The notes under the pieces: model-generated
What the model saw: only the letters and a program-made list of their open reading frames with translations
The model's database searches: none
Told to the model about the DNA's origin: nothing
Source: Stomoxys calcitrans
Lineage: Eukaryota; Arthropoda; Insecta; Diptera; Muscidae
Direction of reading: 5' to 3'
NCBI RefSeq assembly: GCF_963082655.1
Contig: NC_081552.1
Span: 197,578,781-197,642,780 of the forward strand
DNA: 64,000 bases
In this document: piece by piece, positions 1-9,550 of the stretch
Layout: the number at the start of each line of letters is the position of its first letter
How positions within the stretch are numbered: position 1 is the stretch's first letter
Program-made: the position numbers and the translations under genes

Positions 1-228
1 AGTGCTCTCCGATTCAATTTTAAGCTCAATAATAATGAACCTCTTTTTTATAACCGAGTCCGAGTGGCGTGCCGCAGAGCGACACCTCTTTGGGGAGAAG
101 TTTTTACATGGCAAAGTATCTCACAAATGTCGCCAGCATTAGGAGGGGATAACCACCGCTGAAAGATTTTCTAATATTCCTGCCAGGATTCGAACCCAGG
201 CGTTCTACGCCGTTGCACCTACTAATGT
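1..228 (-). mobile_element. tRNA-derived SINE, copy 1 (cut by window start)
   Basis: Read on the minus strand this begins with a tRNA-like head whose B box is GGGTTCGAATCC (complement at 186-198), followed by a body shared with six other copies in the window (TTTGTGAG..TACT..GCCATG, then a GGCACGCC..CGGACTCGG block). The A box is too worn to recognise here. Being Pol III-type SINEs, such copies depend on a LINE for movement; which LINE is not visible. The 3' tail runs off the window. Confidence 0.7.
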
Positions 229-239
229 GTGTTCCTTTT

Positions 240-310
240 TAAGCAGAATTCATATGATGGGTATCCAAGATTCAGGCCGGCTGAACTAAGCTTTTGTTTA
301 TTTTGGCCGG
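240..310 (-). repeat. Family A (DINE-1/mini-me-like) hairpin-end fragment
   Basis: A fragment with a GGTATCC...GGCCGGCTGAAC...TTTTGTTT order, the same as the hairpin end of complete family A copies (for example 62340-62402). Only the terminus is left. Confidence 0.5.
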
Positions 311-640
311 GTTTCCATTCCCATTGTCCACCTGTCGTTATTTTGCATCAACAGAAGTTATTTGTTGCAAAAAGGAATCGCATCTAGACATTCTCTAATC
401 GGTAGCTATTATGAAGCTTTGCACACATCTTCAATTTCAATTCCAATACCCTTAGCAAAAAGGTTACAAATAGGTCCATTTGAATCAGTTTACCGATAAT
501 GACCATCACTTTTTCTCAGCAATTTTCCTAAACTTTAACCACATAGGAGAAGATTTGCATCAACCCATAATGTTTAAGTTTCACATTCACTTGTTGTTTC
601 CAGTTTGCCCTGCTTCTTCCAACAATTGCTAAAATGAAAA
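311..640. other. Unassigned AT-rich stretch
   Basis: I see no long open frame, splice-flanked exon or recognisable repeat here. Confidence 0.4.
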
Positions 641-780
641 AATGTTTATACCCTACACCACAACTGTGGAACAGGGTATTATAACTTTGTGCATTTGTTT
701 GTCACGCTCACGTTTGTTAGATGTCTAAAATATAATAGTTTGCAAAAAATTACTTATCTTAAAACATTTGAAAAAAATTA
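641..780 (-). repeat. Family A type-1 terminal fragment
   Basis: Contains ATACCCTACACCACAACTGT followed by GGAACAGGGTATTATAACTT, the reverse complement of the microsatellite-side end of the complete element at 59763-61144. The two TACCCT/AGGGTA halves form the sub-terminal inverted repeat. Confidence 0.55.
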
Positions 781-1456
781 AAACCGGTAAGGAAGGAGAA
801 AAGTCAGGCGGTGCCGACTTTATAATACCCTACACCTACCCTATAGGTACAAAGTGGGAGTCATGTCTAATTTGGAACCAATTTTGATGGACCTCGCCGG
901 ATGATTTCAGATGGGTTATTGAACAATCCGTATGAAATTTCGACCAAATGTGTTCAAACTGTAATAACAACGGTTCACAAATGACAACATTATTGCAAAT
1001 TACCAAAAATTGTACAATCATTTATGTGGGAGCTATATCTGATTCTAAATTTTCGTAGATAATGTGGTACTAGTCGAGAAAAACGTTGTGCAAAATTTTG
1101 ACAAGATTGGTAAAAAGATGCTCATGCAGTGGATCTAGAAGTGAAAATCGGGCGATATTCGTATATGACAGCTATATATAAAACTGAACCGATTTCTATG
1201 AAATTTATGTATAATGTCGAGAGTCAAGAAAAAATCCTTTCTGCCATGTTTCGAGAGAATCGATTAACAAATGTCTATTTGATTGCAATATTACAGCAAA
1301 TCGAACGAACATATATATGGGAGCTATGTCTAAATCTGAACCGATTTCAAACAAACTTGATCGGCATTGTGGAAGTCGTCGAGGAAAGCGTTGTACAAAT
1401 TTTTGGGAAGATTGGTCTATAAGAGCGCTTGCAGTGGTTGTAGGAGGTTAAATCGG

Positions 1457-1459
<3 letters not shown>
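781..1459 (+). mobile_element. Family A (DINE-1/mini-me-like) element, 5' part
   Basis: Starts with GGTAAGGAAGG, then a hairpin-forming AAGTCAGGCGGTGCCGACTT, then ATAATACCCTACACCTACC. This is the type-1 start that recurs at 17699, 23868 and 59763. Two to three internal tandem units (GGGAGCTATATCT..GAACCGATTTCTATGAAATT) follow. The last unit reads straight into the (TA)n array at the point where other copies have CGGGCGATATACATATATGA, so the array appears to have grown from that short TA tract. DINE-1/mini-me repeats are non-autonomous and have been linked to Helitron-like (Helentron) transposition; that link is family knowledge, not shown here. Confidence 0.7.
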
Positions 1460-1876
<417 letters not shown>

Positions 1877-1877
1877 A

Positions 1878-2109
1878 CAGGGTGGCTGATGAAAGCCGCT
1901 ACCAAAAAAAAATGTAATAACTTTTTTTCTATTTAATAATAATAATTTAATAATTAATTTAATTAATTAATTAATTAATTTAATTAATAATAATTTAATA
2001 ATTAATTTAATAATTTTATTTAACATGAATAAAAGAAAAATGTATTCCATACACCGAAAAAAAAATGTAGCAATATTCATCATTGTAGCAATATTCATCA
2101 GCCACCCTG
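1878..2109. mobile_element. 232-bp TA-flanked MITE (Tc1/mariner type)
   Basis: Perfect 16-bp terminal inverted repeats, CAGGGTGGCTGATGAA on the left and its complement ending at 2109, are flanked by TA on both sides. The inside is A/T-rich, with a TTAA/AATAAT palindromic stretch around 1935-2015 and a direct duplication of TGTAGCAATATTCATCA at 2066-2082 and 2084-2100 next to the right inverted repeat. No transposase is present. CAGGG ends and a TA target fit the IS630-Tc1-mariner group. Because it sits in (TA)n, the TA duplication alone is not informative; the inverted repeats carry the call. Confidence 0.85.
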
Positions 2110-2111
2110 TA

Positions 2112-2168
<57 letters not shown>

Positions 2169-2177
2169 ATATATATA

Positions 2178-2238
<61 letters not shown>

Positions 2239-2256
2239 TATAATATATATATATAT
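2110..2256. repeat. (TA)n microsatellite, middle piece
   Basis: Continuation of the TA array between the MITE and the 5' LTR, with TC interruptions. The last four bases (ATAT) match the four bases after the 3' LTR and can be the retrotransposon's target duplication. Confidence 0.9.
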
Positions 2257-2746
2257 TGTAACGGCCGTATTTATTTACCTTGATTTTTTATGAATGTTGA
2301 TTATTATAATTATATGTTTGACAATTTGAACTTAATTTATATTTTCCTTAACTGTCCCAACTACCCTCATAAATTGTAATTTTTGTTGAGAGAAAATATG
2401 TTTTACTTTTGTATTTCATTGTTTCAAATTGTTCCATTTTAATTCCATTGGATACTAGATTGTTTTCATGATTTTACTTGTCCCTTTATAAGTCAATACA
2501 TTTAGCTATAAGTTGTCATTCTTTACCGTATCTTGACAAATAAAGAGACTGCAAACCTAAGTCTTCATCGTCTTGTTTTCCTTTTTATAAAATCATATTA
2601 AACATAAAAATAAAATTAATACCAAGACACTAGCTGACCTTCGGGACTCCAGTGGCTGGTAATAATCTGAGGACAAATACTGATTATTATCTTATTTGAA
2701 CCAGATTAATAAATAATAATACTCCTCTAAATAATCATTTATTACA
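2257..2746 (+). repeat. 5' LTR
   Basis: Begins TGTAACGGCCG and ends AATTACA/TTATTACA, giving a short TGTAA...TTACA inverted terminus. It holds a TATA-like TTTATAAG near 2485 and an AATAAA at 2539-2544, which is the usual layout for U3-R promoter and poly(A) signals within an LTR. Transcription start is not mapped. Confidence 0.95.
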
Positions 2747-2748
2747 AT

Positions 2749-2761
2749 TGGCGCCCACCGT
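2749..2761 (+). promoter_or_regulatory. Primer binding site, tRNA-Lys-like
   Basis: TGGCGCCCACCGT lies two bases after the 5' LTR. The TGGCGCC start and CCA-ending complement fit the 3' end of insect tRNA-Lys with about one mismatch, judged from memory of that tRNA. This is where minus-strand DNA synthesis would be primed. Confidence 0.75.
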
Positions 2762-3452
2762 AAAATTTTTAAATATTTTGCTGAAAATTCTACAACAGTT
2801 TTGCATAAAATATTTAAATTTTTGCAAAACATAATTTTCGCAAAATAAAAGAAGAAACGTGTTTCGCATTTATTCAATTGCCGTCCACTTATGCTGCTGT
2901 TGCCGTCGCTATCATCAGGTTGAGTTGTTTGTTGTTGTTACAAAAAGGGAATCACCATACGTGAGTCATCGCCCACGGTTGGTTGTTGTTGTTGTGACTC
3001 CCGCATGTTTTAACTCCACATCTCATTGCTGTTGCTTCAGCTCCAGTCTATCAACAGTCTAGGCAAAGGGTTTTGTTGTTGCGAAAACATTTCTTCTTCC
3101 CAGCATTTCGTTTTACCAGTGTGTTGTTGCTTTGCTGTGATCATCACATCAAGAGATATACACATTGCCTACCAAGCCGCTGTTCCAATATCACTTCGTA
3201 ACTTGTGCTTGTGCATATGTTGGTTTCGCTCATCACACACAAGTTGTTGTTGGAGTAAGTCTTGCTTAAAGCTTTAGCTGTTTCTCCCATTGGTGTCGAT
3301 TAAATTCTCTTGCTCTCACTGGAATTCGAAGTGTTTTACGTTCCATCAATCTTTAAGATTCGAACATACATACATACTCTTCTGGAGAAAGATATTCTCT
3401 TAGATAGACTCAACAGGGTTACCATCAAGCCTTAATAAAGAAAATTCTTGCA
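2762..3452 (+). other. 5' leader of the LTR retrotransposon
   Basis: About 690 nt between primer site and Gag start, rich in GTT/TTG triplet runs (around 2885-3270). Several short upstream AUGs occur, but no long frame. It may hold the packaging or dimerisation signal; no such structure can be proven by eye. Confidence 0.6.
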
Positions 3453-6400
3453 ATGAAGAAAACGCCAAGAACAACCATGAATTCTTTAAGCGCAGGTATT
3501 GTGGATAGCCAAAACCCAAATAACACCATGAATTCTAATGGAAATAATGCAGTTTCTACGGTAAATAACGATCAGAATTCGAACATGGGTCAAGTGGCAA
3601 TTGATCAGTCTGCTAATACCGAAACTAGTAGGACTATGCCATCGACCAGTTCACATCAAAATAATTTCCAATTTCAAGGCTCAGCCCCAGCAAATATGCA
3701 TCAATCGTCATCTAATATTCCAAATGCTAGTACGGCTTATTCAGCACTGAACGCAGATTTTTCCGATCGGAATAGCCAGAGTTCGTCAAATAATAACAAC
3801 TTAAACGAGCAGTTAATTGCATCATTGTTAAGTAATGTCCAAGTAAGACCGCAAATTAGCGCCACATTTAGTACTTGCAGCGCACGTTTTAACGGCTCAA
3901 GTGATAAGGAAAATGTGGAGGATTTTATTGCAACAATCCTGGTCTACAAGGAATCGACACACATTTCTGATCGTTTGGCTCTTATTAGTATGCCCCTTTT
4001 GTTAGAAGGATATGCATCATCATGGTGGCAAGGAGTTAAAGATGAGGCTAGCACATTCGAGGATGCTATTAATCTGTTAAGAAGTGCATTTGCGCCCATC
4101 AAATCTGATTGGAGAATTTACTCCGAAATTTTTAAGGACAAGCAGAAACCGACTGAAAGCACTGACAGTTTTATCTGCAGAAAACGGCGGTTATTTGCAT
4201 TGTTAAAAGAAAAAGTTTCCGAGCGTGCTATTATTGATATGATCTACTATCAAATCAATGTCAACATTCGGGAGAAAGTGCCAAGAGAAGCTGTGAAAAC
4301 GTTTCAGGACCTTCTCAGTAGCGCTCGAGAAATAGAGCTATTCATGACTGAAAATAAGACAGAAATTGTCATTAAACCCCAACTTTCTCGAGAAAAGACA
4401 AATGTTCGTTGTTCATACTGCCGTAAAAAGAACCACACAGCCGATGTATGTTACAAGCGAATAGAGGTCGAAAAGAGGGGAAAGACCAAAGATGAAGTAA
4501 AATTGAACTGCTATGGCTGCGGTGCTGCAGGATTTTACAGGTCAAACTGTCCAAAATGCAACTACAAAGAAATAATGGAAAGCCCAAAGGAACTAAACTT
4601 AAATAGTATTCAAACCACAATTGTTGGTAGAAATGTTCCAACCATAAATATAAATGTCAATGGATCGGACCAAGAAGCTTATCTGGACACAGCTGCCAGG
4701 ACAAGCATAGCTGGTTACGAACTTTTTATGTTATTGAAGAAAAAGGAGGTCCCATTTCAAGAAGTATTTGCAGAGGTGACATTGGCTGACGGAAGTTCGA
4801 GAAAAGAAATGGTCTTATCGACCATAGCCTGTATTCTTATAGGCAAACGTTTTAAACGAATTCGTTTTGTTTGCTTGCCAAAGGCAAGAAACAATCGAAC
4901 CCTAATTGGTATAGATTTTCTGGAGCAATGTGGAATGGTTATGGATTTAGCACAAAGGACTTGGCATTTTGTTGACGAACCATCCAAAATCTTTGAATTT
5001 AAATGTACGCCATCTAAGGCTATTGAAAAACGTAGTCAAATGAATGCTAGTACAACAAAAACCGAAAGGGAGAAAGAAAACGTTCAAGATTTTTTATCAT
5101 GGTTTGTAGCATATGGCGAAGAAGACCCAACACATCCAAATAATGTTGCTGAATTTCCCGCCAACGACTACTCTCCAGGAGGTATCACAAAAATATTTGC
5201 TGATGCTATACCACAGGATTTTGAAATCCCAAATGAAAATAATTTATTCCCTCCATTGAAGAAAATGAAAAAACAAGCGGAAACTGAAGTTTTACCGCAA
5301 GCGGTTACATTAAACGCGATCGATTTTGAATTTCGAGAAAACGAAGCTGAACATTTGACTGAAAGTCAAAAAGATTTATTGAAAAGCGTTATCAATAAGC
5401 ATAACGACATATTTGAAAATATTGTTGCTCCAATAGCCAACATTGAGCACAAAATTAATACCGGAAATCATCTGCCAATAGCCAATCCACCATACCGGAT
5501 CTCACCAGCTATGAAAGTGAAGTTGAAGGCAGAATTGGATAAAATGTTGCAAGATGGAATCATAGAAGAAAAGGAATCTCCCTGGGCATTTCCAGTGGTA
5601 CTTATACCTAAAAAGGATAATGAAATTCGACTGTGCGTAGACTATCGCAAATTAAATGCTATAACTGTCACCGACACATATCCATTACCTCGAATTGATG
5701 ACCTACTTCATGCAGCTAAAGCAACACCGTATATGTCGACATTAGACTTAAAATCTGGGTACTGGCAAATAAAACTTGCAGAAGAAGATAAGCTTAAAAC
5801 AGCTTTCACCACACCATTCGGTATATTCGTATTTAACCGAATGCCATTTGGACTCAAGAACGCTCCGGCCACTTTTCAAAGAATAATTGACAAGTTTCGC
5901 TCAAGTCTGCCAAAGCTCTTAATACTGGCTTATCTTGACGATATTATTATTTGCTCTCCAAATTTTGAGACCCATTTGTCTGATTTAGATCAAACCTTCG
6001 AGAAGCTTAAAAAGTTTGGTTTTCATTTGAATGACAGAAAATGTTTTTTCTGCAGATCAGAGGTCAAATACTTGGGACATATTTTGACTACAAGCGGTAT
6101 TAAAATTGACCCAGAGAAATCTGCAGCCATAATTAATCGGCCAAAACCGAAGAATTTGAAACAGCTCATGTCTTTTCTTCAAACATGCTCTTGGTTTAGG
6201 CGATTTATTCCCGATTTTTCCAAAGTTGCCAGACCCCTATCGAATTTGACAAAGAAGAAAGCTACATGGAACTGGGGGAACGAAGAAAACCAGGCATTTA
6301 ATAAATTAAAGCAGCTGTTAAGTTCTCCTCCAGTATTGCAACAAGTTCAAGAATCGGCACCATTCCTTCTTAGAACAGACGCGAGCAACTACGCGATCGG

Positions 6401-8261
6401 GGCTGTACTATTGCAGGGGGAGAAAGATAAAGAACACCCTATAGAGTACGCCAGCCGTCTGCTTATACCCGCAGAACGCAATTACTCAACAACTGAACGT
6501 GAAGCTCTAGCCGTTGTTTGGGCTATACAGAAATTTAGAGGCTATGTAGAAGGTTCGGAAATCACCATTTTAACTGATCATCAGCCGCTGAAATGGCTCT
6601 TTGCTTTAAAATCTCCAACAGGAAGACTAGCACGATGGTCTTTATTTCTACAAAGCTATAATCTACGCTTCGAATATACCCCTGGAAGGCAAAACGTCGT
6701 AGCAGATACTCTTTCTCGTCCACCATGCGAAAGCGAACAATGTTGCATTTCATGCGAATGTAACTCGATTGATATCGATTTTCCTAGAAAAGGATCCGAA
6801 GAATTTCGCAAATCCCAGCTTGACGATCCCGAGCTCAAGAAAATCATTGACTCATTTGAACAAAATGATGAAAATTCATACAGACACGCAAGTCGTGGCT
6901 ACATAATAGTCGACGGAATTCTGTATCGTTATTGCTCTGAACAAGACTCGGAAAACGGCCAGCTTGTCATACCAAACTCTTTACGAGAAGAAATCTTACA
7001 AAAATACCACAAAGACGCCACAGCAGGACATTATGGCATAGACAAAACTATTGCTCGTATTGCCCCATTGTTTTATTGGTCTGGAATTAGATCGGATATC
7101 ACGAAATATGTGAAAGCATGCGACGAATGCAAAAAGTACAAGCCGAGTAATATGAAACCAGCTGGATTGTTGCAAACCGTCAGTAGTAGACAGCGATTTG
7201 AAATTATAGCCGTTGACTTATTTGGACCATTACCACGAACTAGCAATGGACATCAATGGATCCTCGCCGTCGAAGACATCTGCAGCAGATGGATGGAATT
7301 GTTTGCCCTTAAAGAAGCATCGGCAGAAAATTGTGCTTTAATCTTACTGAACGAAATCATACTTCGATATGGCGTTCCACGCAGAATTCATACTGATAAC
7401 GGATCTCAATTTATATCTGCCTTGATGCAAAAATTGACTTTTTGTTTGGGAATCCAGCAGACTTTCACTCCAGTGTATCACCCAGAAGCGAATCCTGTGG
7501 AAAGAAAGAACAGGGATCTTAAAACCCAACTGTCAATTTGTGTTGGCAAGGATCATACCCAATGGAATTTAATGTTGCCATCAATTCGTTTCGCAATGAA
7601 CACTGCAAAATGTGATAGTACAAAGCACACTGCGGCATATCTTACGTTTGGAAGAGAATTGAGATCTCCTACCGAAGTGCACTATGACTTCAAAGCCATA
7701 ATCAAAAGTGAGAACTTTATACCGCAAATCACACCACACTTATTGAGATTAGCAGATACCCTTGAAATCGCTAATGAAACACAAGAGAAAATGCAAGACA
7801 AAAATAAAGAAAACGTTGATCGAAAACGCAAATCTCAAAATGATTATCAAATTGGCGACAAAGTATTGGTCTCAACGCATGTCTTAAGCAAAGCAAGTCA
7901 AAATTTAACTTCAAAGTTTACACCACGACGTGATGGGCCATATCTTATTATTGGGGAAAAAGGATCAGCTTGTTACACAATAGCTAAGACTGATGACCCA
8001 AACACACCAATATCAACACATCATGTTTCAGCGCTCACACCATATGAAGGCGATGCTTCTGCACCAATCTACCCGATTCGGAAAAGAGGTCGTCCGAAAA
8101 CAACAACCAATACAAACGCACATCAGCAACGGCTGCACACACCAGCAACCCAACACAACAATCAACCGAATGCGGGCACTACTGGAAGAAGCAACCAACA
8201 CAACACTCACACTTCTACACCCAGAAGGTCCACACGATTGACGAACAAGACTAACCATTAA
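3453..8261 (+). CDS. gag-pol: Gag-Pol polyprotein of Ty3/gypsy retrotransposon, Arc-type Gag
   Basis: One frame of 1602 residues carries Gag and Pol together, with no frameshift site. Residues 1-130 are Asn/Ser-rich and look disordered. The capsid-like part (about 138-310; ARFNG near 144, ASSWWQGVKDEA near 188-199) resembles insect Arc proteins and Ty3 Gag. Nucleocapsid: a CCHC knuckle at C320-C323-H328-C333, and a second one at C353-C356-C366 with Phe361 where His is expected. Protease: D412-T-A. Reverse transcriptase: about 675-870 with YLDD at 827-830. RNase H: D976, E1017, D1042. Integrase: H1186, H1193, C1223, C1226 zinc site, then D1255, D1315, E1350 (spacing 34, DD35E), and a GPY motif near 1495. 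The C-terminus is Thr/Asn/Gln-rich and basic. ATG at 3453 is the first in frame. Every expected catalytic residue is present, so it may be a functional copy; activity is not shown. Confidence 0.95.
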   Translation: MKKTPRTTMNSLSAGIVDSQNPNNTMNSNGNNAVSTVNNDQNSNMGQVAIDQSANTETSRTMPSTSSHQNNFQFQGSAPANMHQSSSNIPNASTAYSALNADFSDRNSQSSSNNNNLNEQLIASLLSNVQVRPQISATFSTCSARFNGSSDKENVEDFIATILVYKESTHISDRLALISMPLLLEGYASSWWQGVKDEASTFEDAINLLRSAFAPIKSDWRIYSEIFKDKQKPTESTDSFICRKRRLFALLKEKVSERAIIDMIYYQINVNIREKVPREAVKTFQDLLSSAREIELFMTENKTEIVIKPQLSREKTNVRCSYCRKKNHTADVCYKRIEVEKRGKTKDEVKLNCYGCGAAGFYRSNCPKCNYKEIMESPKELNLNSIQTTIVGRNVPTININVNGSDQEAYLDTAARTSIAGYELFMLLKKKEVPFQEVFAEVTLADGSSRKEMVLSTIACILIGKRFKRIRFVCLPKARNNRTLIGIDFLEQCGMVMDLAQRTWHFVDEPSKIFEFKCTPSKAIEKRSQMNASTTKTEREKENVQDFLSWFVAYGEEDPTHPNNVAEFPANDYSPGGITKIFADAIPQDFEIPNENNLFPPLKKMKKQAETEVLPQAVTLNAIDFEFRENEAEHLTESQKDLLKSVINKHNDIFENIVAPIANIEHKINTGNHLPIANPPYRISPAMKVKLKAELDKMLQDGIIEEKESPWAFPVVLIPKKDNEIRLCVDYRKLNAITVTDTYPLPRIDDLLHAAKATPYMSTLDLKSGYWQIKLAEEDKLKTAFTTPFGIFVFNRMPFGLKNAPATFQRIIDKFRSSLPKLLILAYLDDIIICSPNFETHLSDLDQTFEKLKKFGFHLNDRKCFFCRSEVKYLGHILTTSGIKIDPEKSAAIINRPKPKNLKQLMSFLQTCSWFRRFIPDFSKVARPLSNLTKKKATWNWGNEENQAFNKLKQLLSSPPVLQQVQESAPFLLRTDASNYAIGAVLLQGEKDKEHPIEYASRLLIPAERNYSTTEREALAVVWAIQKFRGYVEGSEITILTDHQPLKWLFALKSPTGRLARWSLFLQSYNLRFEYTPGRQNVVADTLSRPPCESEQCCISCECNSIDIDFPRKGSEEFRKSQLDDPELKKIIDSFEQNDENSYRHASRGYIIVDGILYRYCSEQDSENGQLVIPNSLREEILQKYHKDATAGHYGIDKTIARIAPLFYWSGIRSDITKYVKACDECKKYKPSNMKPAGLLQTVSSRQRFEIIAVDLFGPLPRTSNGHQWILAVEDICSRWMELFALKEASAENCALILLNEIILRYGVPRRIHTDNGSQFISALMQKLTFCLGIQQTFTPVYHPEANPVERKNRDLKTQLSICVGKDHTQWNLMLPSIRFAMNTAKCDSTKHTAAYLTFGRELRSPTEVHYDFKAIIKSENFIPQITPHLLRLADTLEIANETQEKMQDKNKENVDRKRKSQNDYQIGDKVLVSTHVLSKASQNLTSKFTPRRDGPYLIIGEKGSACYTIAKTDDPNTPISTHHVSALTPYEGDASAPIYPIRKRGRPKTTTNTNAHQQRLHTPATQHNNQPNAGTTGRSNQHNTHTSTPRRSTRLTNKTNH

Positions 8262-8296
8262 AGTCCTGGTGACATCATCGAGGCGATTAATGCACC
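8262..8296 (+). other. Short 3' UTR of the LTR retrotransposon
   Basis: About 35 nt between the Gag-Pol stop and the polypurine tract, with no room for an env gene. Confidence 0.8.
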
Positions 8297-8308
8297 AGAG
8301 GGGGAGGA
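8297..8308 (+). promoter_or_regulatory. Polypurine tract
   Basis: AGAGGGGGAGGA directly abuts the TGTAACGG start of the 3' LTR, the expected site of plus-strand priming. Confidence 0.9.
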
Positions 8309-8798
8309 TGTAACGGCCGTATTTATTTACCTTGATTTTTTATGAATGTTGATTATTATAATTATATGTTTGAAAATTTGAACTTAATTTATATTTTCCT
8401 TAACTGTCCCAACTACCCTCATAAATTGTAATTTTTGTTGAGAGAAAATATGTTTTACTTTTGTATTTCATTGTTTCAAATTGTTCCATTTTAATTCCAT
8501 TGGATACTAGATTGTTTTCATGATTTTACTTGTCCCTTTATAAGTCAATACATTTAGCTATAAGTTGTCATTCTTTACCGTATCTTGACAAATAAAGAGA
8601 CTGCAAACCTAAGTCTTCATCGTCTTGTTTTCCTTTTTATAAAATCATATTAAACATAAAAATAAAATTAATACCAAGACACTAGCTGACCTTCGGGACT
8701 CCAGTGGCTGGTAATAATCTGAGGACAAATACTGATTATTATCTTATTTGAACCAGATTAATAAATAATAATACTCCTCTAAATAATCATTAATTACA
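8309..8798 (+). repeat. 3' LTR
   Basis: 490 bp, the same length as the 5' LTR, with two substitutions visible. AATAAA at 8591-8596 is the likely poly(A) signal of the element's RNA. Confidence 0.95.
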
Positions 8799-8823
8799 AT
8801 ATATATATATATATATATATATT
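8799..8823. repeat. (TA)n microsatellite, right remnant
   Basis: Short TA run directly after the 3' LTR, the far side of the array interrupted by the retrotransposon. Confidence 0.9.
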
Positions 8824-9550
8824 AATATTGAATAAGAACTGTTATGCTATTGGAGCTATATAAAGTTATAGTCTGCTTCGGAGCATAACTGAATGCTGAA
8901 TTTTGTACAAGTCATTGCGTAATATTTCAGTTCATTCGGATAAGAATTGCTCCTTGCAGGGGCTCAAGAAACAAAATCGGGAGAGAGGTTTATATGGGAG
9001 CTGTAACAAACTATTGATCGATTCAGGACATATTACACACGTATCTTGAAGGTCATGAGGGACGCCGTTGTACGAAATTTCAGCCAAATCGGATGAGAAT
9101 TGTGCCCTCTAGAGGCTCAAGAAGTCAACATCCCAGATCGGTTTAAATGCCAGCTATATCAGGGTATGTACCTATTGACGCCCAAGTTATTGGAAGTTAT
9201 AACATAACACCTCATGCAAAACTTTGGTCGAATCGGATGAGAATTGCGCCCCCTAGAGGCTCAAGAAGTCAAGATCCAAGACAGTTATACCAGATAATGA
9301 ATCGATTTGAATCATACCTAACACGGTTATTGGAGATGACATGCTAAATTTCACGACACACGACACGACAAGCTAAATTTCAGCCAACACGACATGCTAC
9401 ATTTCAGTCAAATCGAATGAGAATTGCACCCTCTAGAGGCTCAAGAAGTCAAGACCCAAGATCGGTTTATATGGCAGCTTTATCAAAACATTGACCGATT
9501 TCAACCATACTTAGCACAGTTGTTGATAGTGATACCAAAACTCCACGTGC
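8824..9550 (+). repeat. Family A tandem units
   Basis: Four diverged units built on CAAATCGGATGAGAATTG, then a CCCTCTAGAGGCTCAAGAAG block, then GGTTTATATGGCAGCTATATC. It is probably the continuation of the element at 781-1459 beyond the TA array. It stops at CCACGTGC, where the RTE fragment begins. Confidence 0.65.

Larger units (their letters stand above)
2257..8798 (+). mobile_element. Full-length Ty3/gypsy LTR retrotransposon with Arc-like Gag
   Basis: A complete element of 6542 bp with two 490-bp LTRs, primer binding site, about 690-nt leader, one Gag-Pol frame, short 3' UTR and polypurine tract, flanked by ATAT on both sides. Insertion into TA-rich targets with 4-bp duplications is common in Ty3/gypsy elements, but the array makes the duplication uninformative. 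The LTRs differ at only two positions that I can see (2322/8374 and 2740/8792), and the coding frame is unbroken, so the insertion is young. No env-like frame lies between integrase and the 3' LTR. The type of Gag sets it apart from gypsy, 412, 297 and mdg1 as I know them. Confidence 0.95.

Noticed and set aside
8262..8308. env gene of an errantivirus-like element
   Set aside because: Only 47 bases lie between the Gag-Pol stop and the 3' LTR, and Gag-Pol has no envelope-like part.
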